Shown here: piece after piece, positions 8,947 through 17,100 of the stretch
How positions within the stretch are numbered: the first letter of the stretch is position 1
Layout: each line of letters begins with the position of its first letter
DNA from: an uncultured Bacteroidales bacterium
GTDB lineage: Bacteria > Bacteroidota > Bacteroidia > Bacteroidales > UBA932
Direction of reading: 5' to 3'
Length of the DNA: 56,238 nt
Assembly (NCBI GenBank): GCA_949296645.1
Contig: CASFPH010000012.1
Coordinates: 1 to 56,238, forward strand
Notes under the pieces: model-generated
What the model saw: the letters and a program-made list of their open reading frames with translations, nothing else
Databases searched by the model: none
Told to the model about the DNA's origin: nothing
Translations under genes and position numbers: made by a program

Positions 8947-9984
8947 TTACCTTTCGAAGACCGTCATTCTCCATCTTATACCGATATTGAACGACTGGGG
9001 CACCGGCTGATTGTTGTTCGAATACCAGAAGGCATGAAGTCTGAGCAGATTCTTCAGTTTTCTGATAGGGTAATACTCCACTCCTACTCCGTAGAATCCG
9101 TATTCTACGCCAGGCAGGACGAATCTGTCGTACGGAACCGGATCGCCGGCCTCCTGGGCAAGGTTCTGGTCATATCCGCCTTTTGCGAAAACCATGAACC
9201 TGTCATCGATATTGTATGCAAGTCGTGAAATGATTGAAAAGTCGGCAAAGAAATTATCCTGTTCCGTAGAGGCCCTGTTCATGTAATCCAGCTCCAGAGC
9301 CAGTTTGCCGAAAGTAAACTTGTTGCCGAGAGCTATGTAATTTATGAAACGGCCTCTTTCATACTCCATGAAATTGACGGAATATATCGGGCTGAAACAG
9401 CCGAAATTACCGTACCATATCGCATTATATGCAAAAAGACCTTCGAGAGACCTGGTAGAGAAAGGGGAATTTGTCACCTGGAACTTCACGGTATGCCTGT
9501 TGTCTGGAGAAACATACCCTGCGGAAACACCTATCTGGAAAGGTTTTACGTTGTTCCAGAAATCAGACCAGAAATACACGTCTATCGGTGCGGCGTCATA
9601 TTCATATCCACCTATGCAGATAACCTCCTTTCCTCCTGAAATGAAGAATCTGTCGTTTATTTTGTATTTGAGATACAGCCAGTCGGTAGAACCGAAGAAA
9701 TCCTTGGGTGAACCGTTGTCCAGGTACATTCTGTGCCTGATGCTGTATGAAAATCTGTCGGAGATGTTTCCATCAACCAGAAGTTTGAAATACCTTCCCG
9801 AAAATCCGAACTCGTCGCTGAAATCGTCTTCTTCAATACCGTTGTTTCTGTCGCCGGTATAAAAATTATATGTACCGTCAAGTCTGGCATCAAACTTTAC
9901 CGAAACCTTCGGATCAGCTTCCTGGGAAAATACGTGGCCCAACGGCATCAATGCTGCCGCTACTATAAAAAACAGTTTCTTCAT
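8947..9984 (-). CDS. Outer-membrane porin-like beta-barrel protein
   Basis: A signal peptide (MKKLFFIVAAALMPLGHVFS, then Q) is followed by a mature protein made of alternating aromatic beta-strands, as in phosphate-selective porin O/P-like barrels. Examples are YFKLLVDGNISDRFSYSIRHRM, WLYLKYKINDRFFISGGKE and the closing SFNIGIRWRM. The first in-frame start is a TTG at 9993. The ATG at 9984 is preferred because it begins directly with the Lys-Lys signal peptide. It is the first gene after a good promoter-like sequence and probably heads a unit with the Gate protein, murB and murA. Specificity is unknown. Confidence 0.75.
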   Translation of the reverse strand: MKKLFFIVAAALMPLGHVFSQEADPKVSVKFDARLDGTYNFYTGDRNNGIEEDDFSDEFGFSGRYFKLLVDGNISDRFSYSIRHRMYLDNGSPKDFFGSTDWLYLKYKINDRFFISGGKEVICIGGYEYDAAPIDVYFWSDFWNNVKPFQIGVSAGYVSPDNRHTVKFQVTNSPFSTRSLEGLFAYNAIWYGNFGCFSPIYSVNFMEYERGRFINYIALGNKFTFGKLALELDYMNRASTEQDNFFADFSIISRLAYNIDDRFMVFAKGGYDQNLAQEAGDPVPYDRFVLPGVEYGFYGVGVEYYPIRKLKNLLRLHAFWYSNNNQPVPQSFNIGIRWRMTVFER

Positions 9985-10016
9985 AAAATACAATAATAAC
10001 TATATAAATCGGAGAG

Positions 10017-10050
10017 CAAATATAGAAAAACAATGCTCATCAGAGACAAA
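10017..10050 (-). promoter_or_regulatory. Probable promoter for the porin-Gate-murB-murA unit
   Basis: On the minus strand TATATTTG (10024 to 10017) matches the TAnnTTTG -7 consensus. TTTG (10050 to 10047) lies 22 bases upstream, slightly wider than ideal. It sits 33 bases before the porin start codon. Confidence 0.45.
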
Positions 10051-10079
10051 ATCGGGGAAATAAATTTTATCCGGAGAAA

Positions 10080-11204
10080 TTACATCAACCAGACTTCGCG
10101 TTTGTCTATTTTGTATTTCAGATTGGAAACATAGGAAAGATTGTTCATGACCTGTTCAAGAGAAAGGTTGTCAAGTTTTGCCGTTATACGGTAAGCCAGC
10201 ACTTCCGGATTATCTATATGAATCGTGACATTGAACCATTTCTCCAGGGAGGATATGACTTCATCCATCGGGGTCTCTTCGAAAATAAGGATTCCGTCTT
10301 TCCATACGACATATTTTTCCTCTTTCACCACCCTCGACAATGTCATCCTGTCCGATACGTTGTCAATCAGCAGTTTGTCGGATGGTGACATTTTCACTAC
10401 GCGCCCTTTCGATTCGACATCTATGCTGCCGTCCACGAGAACTGTCTCGATATATTCCGCATCCTTGTATGCATTGACTGAAAACTGTGTACCCGTCACC
10501 CTTATATTCATTCTGTTGCCTACAATGACATGGAATGGGACGGCTTCATTCTTCCTGACATCGAAAAGAGCGTGCCCTTCCAGACTCGTAAGCCTTATGG
10601 AATCTCCGAAATCCGAATTGACTAAAAGCCTTGAATCGGAGTTCAACCATACTACAGAACTGTCCTTAAGTACGATTCTGGATCTTGAGCCTCTCGGTGA
10701 AAAATATTCCTGTACGGTATTTTCCTCAAGCCCGGACTGCATGATTCTTCTCGCCTCCGCCATTCTGTCCATAAGGATTTCATTCTCATCCCTTGAGGAA
10801 AGTTGTTTTATATATTCGTATGTAATTATTGAAAAGGCTGCAAAAACAAAAAGAGCCGCTATTTTCGCAACGGAGATGAAAGTTCTTCTGAGTTTCATGC
10901 GTGATTTTTCCCGCCTGATATGCAGCATCGTGTTCCTTATGATTCTTTCCATATCCGCAGGATCTGCTTCTTCGGCATCTGATGACAAAGCCGCCTCGCC
11001 TCTTCTTCTTTCAAACCATCTGTTATACACAGGGGATCCGTCCAGAGCATCTTCTTCCATCATGACTAGAAGCCTTAGTCTTTCCCTTTCGGAAAGGCCG
11101 GACATTCCATCAGCCGCCATATCCAGAAGATACAGCAGCTCATCAGCCTTACGGCCTGATTCACAATTATCTACATAGTATTCCCTATTGTCTTTCCCTT
11201 GCAT
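10080..11204 (-). CDS. FecR-family anti-sigma factor / sigma regulator
   Basis: A single-pass inner-membrane regulator that holds or activates the ECF sigma factor encoded directly upstream and receives a signal from an STN-bearing outer-membrane receptor. The cytoplasmic N-terminus is about 110 residues. One membrane helix follows (about 110-132, VAKIAALFVFAAFSIITYEYI), then the periplasmic FecR domain with FSPRGSRSRIVLKDSSVVWLN and VTGTQFSVNAY, and a C-terminal DUF4974/STN-like domain (ISSLEKWFNVTIHIDN). The in-frame GTG at 11207 immediately precedes the ATG at 11204, which is preferred. No SusC gene follows directly, as it usually would. The nearest STN-SusC is at 1.6-5.1 kb on the same strand. 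Confidence 0.9.
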   Translation of the reverse strand: MQGKDNREYYVDNCESGRKADELLYLLDMAADGMSGLSERERLRLLVMMEEDALDGSPVYNRWFERRRGEAALSSDAEEADPADMERIIRNTMLHIRREKSRMKLRRTFISVAKIAALFVFAAFSIITYEYIKQLSSRDENEILMDRMAEARRIMQSGLEENTVQEYFSPRGSRSRIVLKDSSVVWLNSDSRLLVNSDFGDSIRLTSLEGHALFDVRKNEAVPFHVIVGNRMNIRVTGTQFSVNAYKDAEYIETVLVDGSIDVESKGRVVKMSPSDKLLIDNVSDRMTLSRVVKEEKYVVWKDGILIFEETPMDEVISSLEKWFNVTIHIDNPEVLAYRITAKLDNLSLEQVMNNLSYVSNLKYKIDKREVWLM

Positions 11205-11258
11205 CACGACTTAACATTACTTATATAACACATACGGCAGATGGTTCCGTGACAACAT

Positions 11259-11828
11259 TTACAATAAATTTTGAAAAAAAACAGCAATGACAAGCAGTTC
11301 TTCCTTGCTCAAGAGTTGTCTGAAATCCTTGAGTGCCCTGCGTATCTGAGTATCCACCGTATTTTCACTTATTGATAATTTTTCCGCTATCTGTCTATAA
11401 CTCATACCGTCCAAGCGGCTCATAACGAAGATTCTGCGCCTTTGTTCAGGAAGGGAATCCAAGACTTTGCCGAACATTCCGGAAAATTCGTTCTGTACCA
11501 TCACGGCATGCGGATCCGGAGCTGCCCCGGCTCTGTCGGCAGCCCCGTTACAGGAAACATCCGCATATACCTTGTTTCTCAGGAAATTATATGTCATGTT
11601 TCTGGCGGCAGTATATATGTAGGCTTCGAAATTATCTTCGAAATCTATGGTTTCACGCCTGTCCCATATCTTAAGGAATACGTTCTGCAATATGTCGAGG
11701 GCGTCAGCCCTGTTTCTTATGACGGAATAGACAAAGCTGTATAGTCGGGGTGAAATATTCCTGTACAGTGCCTCGAAAAGTACACTGTCTCCGGCTTTCA
11801 GCGATTTGAATCTGCCTTTTTCAGTCAT
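11259..11828 (-). CDS. ECF-family RNA polymerase sigma factor
   Basis: A small sigma-70 protein with region 2 (SVLFEALYRNISPRLYSFVY, then DALDILQNVFLKIWDRR) and region 4 (LPEQRRRIFVMSRLDGMSYRQIAEKLSISENTVDTQIRRAL), which carries the helix-turn-helix for the -35 element. It lacks region 3, as ECF factors do. The open frame extends to a TTG at 11873. I chose the ATG at 11828 because MTEKGRFKSLKAGDSVLFEALY is the normal beginning of this family. The partner FecR starts 54 bases downstream. The product is probably sequestered or activated by that FecR protein and directs a TonB-dependent uptake locus. Confidence 0.9.
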   Translation of the reverse strand: MTEKGRFKSLKAGDSVLFEALYRNISPRLYSFVYSVIRNRADALDILQNVFLKIWDRRETIDFEDNFEAYIYTAARNMTYNFLRNKVYADVSCNGAADRAGAAPDPHAVMVQNEFSGMFGKVLDSLPEQRRRIFVMSRLDGMSYRQIAEKLSISENTVDTQIRRALKDFRQLLSKEELLVIAVFFQNLL

Positions 11829-11884
11829 TGTATTCCATAAACAATATCCAGCACATGCATTATCTCCGGACAAACGTCATATCG

Positions 11885-13084
11885 TCAGACGGTTCTTCCA
11901 GGATATACCTTGAGAGCCTCTCTGAGGCATTCCACTGCAGCCTTCAGTTTTTCTTCCTTGAGGACATATGCTATACGCACTTCACTCTTGCCTATGTGGG
12001 TAGAGGCATAGAAACCGGAAGCGGGAGTCACCATGACGGTCTGTCCCTTGTATTCGAAAGTTTCAAGAAGCCATTGTGCGAATTTGTCGGCATCGTCTAT
12101 AGGCAGTTCGGCAACAGCATAAAATGCGCCCATCGGAAGAGGACATTTCACTCCAGGTATCTTATTGAGTTCCGAAACCAGCAGGTCACGGCGTTTTATG
12201 TATTCTTCCCTGACGGCATCAAAATATGACTGCGGTGCAGCCAGCGCACCTTCCGCAGCTATCTGGCCATATGCCGGAGAGCATAGTCTTGCCTGGGCCT
12301 TTTTCAGGGTAGCTGCAATTATATCCTTGTTGCGGCTTACCATGGCACCTATCCTTACGCCGCATAGATTATATCTTTTTGAGACCGAATCCAGCAGAAT
12401 CACATTCTCTTCGGCACCTTTTATGTGCATGCATGAGAAATGCGGTTCTTCTGTGTAACAGAATTCCCTGTAAACTTCGTCTGAATATATGTACAGATTA
12501 TGCTTTACGGCAATCTTGCCCAATTCGATCAATGACTCCTTCGTGTATACCGTACCTGTAGGATTACCAGGATTGCAAAGAAGGATACCTTTTGTAGAAG
12601 GAGTAATCATCTTCTCAATTTCCGACATTGCAGGAAGTGCAAAATTATTGTCAAGGACGGTAGTTACAGGCACGAATCTGATTCCCAATTCTATGGCAAA
12701 TGCATTGTAATTCGTATAGAACGGTTCGAACACGATTACTTCATCTCCGGGATTGCAGGTCACGAACAGAGCCATCTGCAAGGCCTCCGTTCCTCCTGTA
12801 GTGACTATCATGTCGTTGACGGTAACATCTATACCGATATTTTTGTAATATTTGACCAGGCCTTCCCTGTACGAAATGTTTCCTGCGGAATGCGGGTATT
12901 CCACATACTTCAGATGAGATTTTTCAACAGCGTCTATAGCCTCAACAGGAGAATCGATGTCAGGCTGGCCAATATTGAGGTGATATACTGTCAGGCCTCT
13001 TTTTTTTGCACCGTCTGAATACGGCACCAGTCTTCTGATAGGGGAAGCCGGCATAAGAGCGGCTTTGTCTGATATTTTTAACAT
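11885..13084 (-). CDS. Class I/II pyridoxal-phosphate-dependent aminotransferase
   Basis: A fold-type I aminotransferase of the aspartate/aromatic group, 399 residues, cytoplasmic. Visible landmarks are YPHSAGNISYREGL near the substrate entry, TTGGTEALQMAL for the cofactor phosphate region, LCNPGNPTGTVYT with the PLP-contacting Asn, SDEVYREF with the Asp that pairs with the pyridine nitrogen, SVSKRYNLCGVRIGA with the Schiff-base Lys, and VRIAYVL with the carboxylate-binding Arg. The substrate cannot be fixed from sequence alone; aspartate is the likeliest. It ends 56 bases before the sigma-factor start and begins 34 bases after the peptidase stop, on the same strand. Confidence 0.88.
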   Translation of the reverse strand: MLKISDKAALMPASPIRRLVPYSDGAKKRGLTVYHLNIGQPDIDSPVEAIDAVEKSHLKYVEYPHSAGNISYREGLVKYYKNIGIDVTVNDMIVTTGGTEALQMALFVTCNPGDEVIVFEPFYTNYNAFAIELGIRFVPVTTVLDNNFALPAMSEIEKMITPSTKGILLCNPGNPTGTVYTKESLIELGKIAVKHNLYIYSDEVYREFCYTEEPHFSCMHIKGAEENVILLDSVSKRYNLCGVRIGAMVSRNKDIIAATLKKAQARLCSPAYGQIAAEGALAAPQSYFDAVREEYIKRRDLLVSELNKIPGVKCPLPMGAFYAVAELPIDDADKFAQWLLETFEYKGQTVMVTPASGFYASTHIGKSEVRIAYVLKEEKLKAAVECLREALKVYPGRTV

Positions 13085-13118
13085 AGATTAATTTTATTTA
13101 TAGTGTTTTTTCAAAAAG

Positions 13119-14666
13119 TTACAGTTCCGTCAGGATTCTCATGAATTCCTCCAGCCTGAGTTGCACGGCTGACGAAGGTCCTGAAAAATTGTTCACGAAT
13201 ACGGTAAATTTCAGATATCCTCCGTCCGACTCCACAAACCCGGCATAGCATTTCACATTCGAAAGAGACCCGCTTTTCACATGGATACGGTTCCTAGTTC
13301 CGAGAGGTTCATTCCTGAGAACATTCTTCATCGTCCCTTCATCTCCGGGAACAGGCAGCGTACCCAAAAAACAAGTAAAGTTAGTTTTTTTACTTATAAA
13401 ATTGTAGAATTCGCACAAATATCTTGCTGAAACGTAATTCTGTCTGGAGAGTCCGCTTCCGTCACTCATGGTAAAACCGCTGCGTGGCAGCCCGTTATCA
13501 CTCATATACTTGTAAATCTGCACTATGGAAGAATCATAACTGCCGGTACCTGTTATTCTGCGGCCTAACGTCTTTAGCAGGGACTCCGCATACAGATTGT
13601 TGCTGTATCCGTTCGTCACCATTATTATATCCTCAAGTTCCGGGGAAAGGTGCGTGGCAATCACCCTGCTGCTTGTCGGGGCTATTCCTTCGGAAGCCTT
13701 GCCAGTACATTCTATACCGTGTCTTTCAAGATAATGAAGAAATTCCACGGCACAACTCAGATGAGGAAACTTATTGGAAACTTCCTTTTCATATACGCCT
13801 TCTCCGTAGCGTAAGCTGCCTTTGATACGTCCCTTTCGTTCCAGATCGCTTGTATAGTATGCAAGAGATGTCTTTAAGGGAGCCGGTCCTGTTTCCATAT
13901 CCAGCTCGTATGACATTTCCGGGATTGCGGGGGAGACAGAATCCACGACTGCCTTACCCGAACGGGTCCCTATAAAAATCTTCTGGATGTTTTCATTGAA
14001 GGAGAGTCCCGAAGGCGCACTTCCGAAACCTTCGCCTATGTTGCACCAGGCCCAGGAATCAGGTATGGGCTCTTTCATGAAATAAGAGTCATCTGCTATT
14101 ATGTCGCCGTCTATGCAGGTTATCCCTGCATCAGAAAGAGGTTTCATCCACTCTCCGAATACCGAGTCAGCCGGCATCCCGAAATATTCTCCGGAAGCAA
14201 GTGTAGGATCACCCCCTCCTATTATATAAAGGTTGCCGCGATATATGTTTCCTTTGCTTGCGGAACCGCCGTTTACGGAACCGCCGTCGTCAATAAGAAT
14301 TCCGTGTGCGTCCAGCGCCAGATTTGTGGCATACCGGAAATCCTTTCCAAGCAGATCCAATGCAACATAGGTTGTTATCGTCTTCATCGTGGATGCAGGA
14401 AGAAGAGGCATATCCATGTTCCATTCCGCCACTATCCTGCCGTCATTGCCCATCACGCATATTCCTGTGACGGAGTTGATGAAGACAGAATCACGTCCAA
14501 GCACGTTATCGATATATTTCTGGATTCGGGACATCCGCCCCGGTACAGCATGAAGTGAAGAAGTGTTTTCCACTTCACCGCTATTGATATTTTCCACATG
14601 AGAGTACCCGTATCCGGACACAGTGAAAAAAAACAGAATCAGGACGATAAATATTCTCCGTTCCAT
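13119..14666 (-). CDS. dacB: D-alanyl-D-alanine carboxypeptidase/endopeptidase, PBP4 family (peptidase S13)
   Basis: A periplasmic penicillin-binding protein that trims peptidoglycan stem peptides or cuts cross-links. The N-terminal hydrophobic segment (IFIVLILFFFTVSGYGYS) is a signal peptide. All three catalytic boxes are visible: SxxK in PASTMKTITTY, SxN in YSNNLYAESLLK, and KTG-type KSG in HVKSGSLSNVKCYAGF. The long insert between the first two boxes (about residues 105-360) is the hallmark of the S13 family, and 515 residues is typical. Upstream is a shared regulatory gap facing the tRNA-Arg gene, with a minus-strand TATATTTG (14744 to 14737) as a possible -7 box. Confidence 0.92.
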   Translation of the reverse strand: MERRIFIVLILFFFTVSGYGYSHVENINSGEVENTSSLHAVPGRMSRIQKYIDNVLGRDSVFINSVTGICVMGNDGRIVAEWNMDMPLLPASTMKTITTYVALDLLGKDFRYATNLALDAHGILIDDGGSVNGGSASKGNIYRGNLYIIGGGDPTLASGEYFGMPADSVFGEWMKPLSDAGITCIDGDIIADDSYFMKEPIPDSWAWCNIGEGFGSAPSGLSFNENIQKIFIGTRSGKAVVDSVSPAIPEMSYELDMETGPAPLKTSLAYYTSDLERKGRIKGSLRYGEGVYEKEVSNKFPHLSCAVEFLHYLERHGIECTGKASEGIAPTSSRVIATHLSPELEDIIMVTNGYSNNLYAESLLKTLGRRITGTGSYDSSIVQIYKYMSDNGLPRSGFTMSDGSGLSRQNYVSARYLCEFYNFISKKTNFTCFLGTLPVPGDEGTMKNVLRNEPLGTRNRIHVKSGSLSNVKCYAGFVESDGGYLKFTVFVNNFSGPSSAVQLRLEEFMRILTEL

Positions 14667-14736
14667 ACAATCATCTCAATATCGCATTAAATGACATATA
14701 AATTATAGAATCAATAATTGTGCAATCCGCCGATGA

Positions 14737-14744
14737 CAAATATA
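14737..14744 (-). promoter_or_regulatory. dacB: Possible -7 element for the PBP4 gene
   Basis: TATATTTG on the minus strand matches the TAnnTTTG consensus, 70 bases before the dacB start. No clear -33 TTTG accompanies it. Confidence 0.3.
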
Positions 14745-14768
14745 TGAAGAAAATTTTTAAGAAAATTA

Positions 14769-14799
14769 TTTGCAGTTAAACTTTTTTTTGATACCTTTG
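14769..14799 (+). promoter_or_regulatory. Promoter of the tRNA-Arg/tRNA-Lys unit
   Basis: TTTG (14769-14772), 19 bases, then TACCTTTG (14792-14799) followed by C. This is a textbook Bacteroidota housekeeping promoter (-33 TTTG, -7 TAnnTTTG), 36 bases before the first tRNA. Confidence 0.8.
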
Positions 14800-14835
14800 C
14801 ATCCGCTTTACGATAAAAAGTAAACACGGGAACGG

Positions 14836-14909
14836 GGTTCGGTAGCTCAGTTGGATAGAGCAACAGCCTTCTAAGCTGTGGGTCTTGGGTTCGAATCCCA
14901 ACCGAATCA
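14836..14909 (+). tRNA. tRNA-Arg (anticodon TCT)
   Basis: A complete cloverleaf of 74 bases. The acceptor stem GGTTCGG pairs with CCGAATC (one G-T wobble), followed by discriminator A. The D stem GCTC/GAGC, the anticodon stem ACAGC/GCTGT around the loop CTTCTAA, and the T arm with TTCGAAT are all present. The anticodon at loop positions 34-36 is TCT, reading AGA codons. CCA is not encoded. Confidence 0.95.
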
Positions 14910-14915
14910 CAATTT

Positions 14916-14991
14916 GCTTCCTTAGCTCAGCTGGTAGAGCACGACACTCTTAATGTTGGGGTCCAGGGTTCGAGCCCCTGAGGGAGCACCA
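14916..14991 (+). tRNA. tRNA-Lys (anticodon CTT)
   Basis: A cloverleaf of 76 bases including an encoded CCA. The acceptor GCTTCCT pairs with AGGGAGC (one wobble). The anticodon stem CGACA/TGTTG surrounds the loop CTCTTAA, giving anticodon CTT for AAG codons. It lies six bases after tRNA-Arg and shares its promoter and terminator. Confidence 0.95.
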
Positions 14992-14992
14992 G

Positions 14993-15019
14993 AAAAGCCG
15001 CATTTTCTGCGGCTTTTTT
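14993..15019 (+). terminator. Terminator of the tRNA-Arg/tRNA-Lys unit
   Basis: AAAAGCCGCA, loop TTTTC, TGCGGCTTTTTT: a perfect hairpin with a T tract beginning two bases after the tRNA-Lys CCA. The A tract on the other side may also terminate the convergent methyltransferase transcript. Confidence 0.9.
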
Positions 15020-15054
15020 CATTTATATGACCCTGAAAAGCACAGGAATCCGAA

Positions 15055-15930
15055 TCACAACCAACAGAAATTGTCCGAAACAAGCAATTCTTCTTTCTGA
15101 ATCAGATGTGTAGTACGCATGGGGATAGTACGCCACTGCATATGATATTTTTCGACAAGAGACAATATGTATTCATTTTTGTCATATGTCATCAAAAAAT
15201 GACATCCCAGATTCGATACCGATTTGAACAGGCTTTCATGATCTATTTCCGAGAAAGTGTAAAGTCTTTTTCCTGCAACATAATATGGTGGATCGATAAA
15301 ATAATAAGTCCTGTCTGTATAATTTTCGGGAGAAAAATAATCAAAGGCATCTCCTTTTATAAAGGTTATTTTATCCTTCAGTGCGGCGATATCGGCAATT
15401 CTACGTGCCAATGTCACAGGGTACCAACGGGACATCAATCCTTTACCATTCTCTCCCCGTTTTATCAACCCGGCCCCTTTTGCAAGTATACCTCCGCGTG
15501 AAGTTCTGTTTTTGATAATAGTCTTGAATGCCATACCACGAACATCGTCAGGCTCCGTCTGAAGGATTCCATTGACATTATCCATGGACATATTAAAACT
15601 CAGTATCTTATCTACAAGCCATTTATAATCCGAAAAAATAACATCCCATACCGCTGCGACCTCCTCATCCTTTTCAATCATCAGGACAGATTCGGCAAGA
15701 TTCTCCGCTGCTGCCGTCAGGCTGACAATTGCACCTCCGCAAAACGGTTCTATTAGTCTTTCGACATCATTGTCAAGCCACTTTCTTATAGTAGGAACGA
15801 GCCATGTTTTTCCTCCAGGATAACGGAATGGACTACGTTGCGGTACAGACGCCACATTGGTAACCTTTTTATCGGGAACCGGTGCCGGAATGTCATCAAA
15901 CAAAGACAAAGGTGATTTTTTCGGTCTCAT
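15055..15930 (-). CDS. Dam-type (D12 class) DNA adenine-N6 methyltransferase of a restriction-modification pair
   Basis: Transfers a methyl group from S-adenosylmethionine to adenine N6 in a specific DNA site. Motif I/X SPFRYPGGK (about residues 33-41) and the catalytic motif IV DPPY (213-216) are in the order typical of the D12/Dam class. LIEPFCGG and LMIEKDEE fit motifs II and III. The target-recognition region lies between about 110 and 200. The start ATG overlaps the stop of the upstream endonuclease (ATGA, 15927-15930), so translation is coupled and the pair is very likely one type II system. The product should protect the host from that endonuclease. The site sequence cannot be read from the protein. 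Confidence 0.88.
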   Translation of the reverse strand: MRPKKSPLSLFDDIPAPVPDKKVTNVASVPQRSPFRYPGGKTWLVPTIRKWLDNDVERLIEPFCGGAIVSLTAAAENLAESVLMIEKDEEVAAVWDVIFSDYKWLVDKILSFNMSMDNVNGILQTEPDDVRGMAFKTIIKNRTSRGGILAKGAGLIKRGENGKGLMSRWYPVTLARRIADIAALKDKITFIKGDAFDYFSPENYTDRTYYFIDPPYYVAGKRLYTFSEIDHESLFKSVSNLGCHFLMTYDKNEYILSLVEKYHMQWRTIPMRTTHLIQKEELLVSDNFCWL

Positions 15931-16829
15931 CGATTGCTGTCAAGGATTGTTCTGGGAATGTCAGGACCAATAGATTGTTTTTCTTCAAGTTTATTCTTAA
16001 GAATATGTACAAAATCATCCATATCTCCTACATTAGGCGTAATCACCCTGTTAAGTGCCTGGGTAAACTCAGTATATACAGTTCTTACCAGGACAAGATG
16101 ATACCTGTCATCCGCACTGTCATATTTCAGATCGTACAAAAACCAGGCGATATCCGCATCATCCACAGGGACTTCAGGAAGTTCCGGCAATGTATTGTAA
16201 AATGCCTGCTGTATCACAACGCATTGTTTCTTGCCCCATGCTTTGAAAATACCTCCTTTTGTCAACATTTGCGGAATCAGCCTTTTTCTTGAAGAAGACA
16301 AATAATCGGGACGCGGATAATTCCTGCCTTTCCATTCAAAGTCCGCAGACGGGAATTTCATGTACTCCTCAAAAGCATTTCGCAAATTTCCGGAAATATA
16401 CACACCTTGCACCTCTATGGATGCAAAATCCAATATTTCACCCGTTGATTCATCATAACTTACGACAACATAGTCAATATTCCCCGCTGTCTGTCCATCA
16501 GCATCAGTCAATCTTATTTCTGAAAGAGAGGTCCATGCCGAACCTTTCGGAAAGGCAAATTTGGCTGCATTTTCTACAATTATCCAATCTTCCCTGAAAC
16601 GCACCGGACATGTTATTATCTTATCTTCTTTATCAACTACGCTGCAAACTCCCAATGGTGAACCGGCTTTGTCTTTTGTACAGTTAGGACTTATATTGCC
16701 AAAAGGACAAAGTTTGTTTTCCCTGTAGTGGATAGCTCTTCCGCTTTCGTTACTTATCGGGAAACCGAATACTTCTGCTAATGGTTGGATTGACATATCA
16801 ATTTTTGATTTATGTGCAAATGTACTCAT
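15927..16829 (-). CDS. NotI-family type II restriction endonuclease (putative)
   Basis: About 300 residues. Four cysteines (41, 50, 62, 74, beginning CPFGNISPNC and ending IITCP) match the Cys4 iron-binding module described for NotI. GNIDYVVV (Asp119), 19 residues, then SIEVQG (Glu139, Gln141) fits the PD-(D/E)xK-like D...ExQ site of NotI. The open frame begins at a TTG at 16940. I chose the ATG at 16829 (MSTFAHKSK); the ATG at 16796 (MSIQPLAEVFGF) is also possible. The bases before 16829 contain GGAGG at a loose distance. The partner is an adenine methyltransferase, so the recognition site should contain A and differ from the all-GC site of NotI. The assignment rests on motif spacing, not on an alignment. 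Confidence 0.65.
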   Translation of the reverse strand: MSTFAHKSKIDMSIQPLAEVFGFPISNESGRAIHYRENKLCPFGNISPNCTKDKAGSPLGVCSVVDKEDKIITCPVRFREDWIIVENAAKFAFPKGSAWTSLSEIRLTDADGQTAGNIDYVVVSYDESTGEILDFASIEVQGVYISGNLRNAFEEYMKFPSADFEWKGRNYPRPDYLSSSRKRLIPQMLTKGGIFKAWGKKQCVVIQQAFYNTLPELPEVPVDDADIAWFLYDLKYDSADDRYHLVLVRTVYTEFTQALNRVITPNVGDMDDFVHILKNKLEEKQSIGPDIPRTILDSNR

Positions 16830-17100
16830 TATTGTCAATAATCCTCCATTTTTAGAAAAGCATGAAACTGTAAAAATAAAAATTGACGAAAGCCCGTATT
16901 TTGTCGACGAATTGCAATGCACCTGTACAAATATTGGCAAACATATTGCTAATACAATGATTGAGAAGTTGAAAAGATGTTTGATTCATGGTTATACCGT
17001 TTCGGAAAAAGAATTTTCCGTTTCAGGCAAAAACAATCCGGAATGAACAATCTGCATACTTACTTTGTATTATATATGAACAAAAAAACAGGAGGCAAAA

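Noticed and set aside
10225-11178. 317-residue Ser-rich plus-strand frame
   Set aside because: Antisense to the FecR gene; the Ser/Leu excess is typical of reverse-frame reading.
16830-16940. N-terminal extension of the NotI-like endonuclease from a TTG
   Set aside because: The extra residues do not resemble the family and the region holds AT-rich promoter-like sequence.
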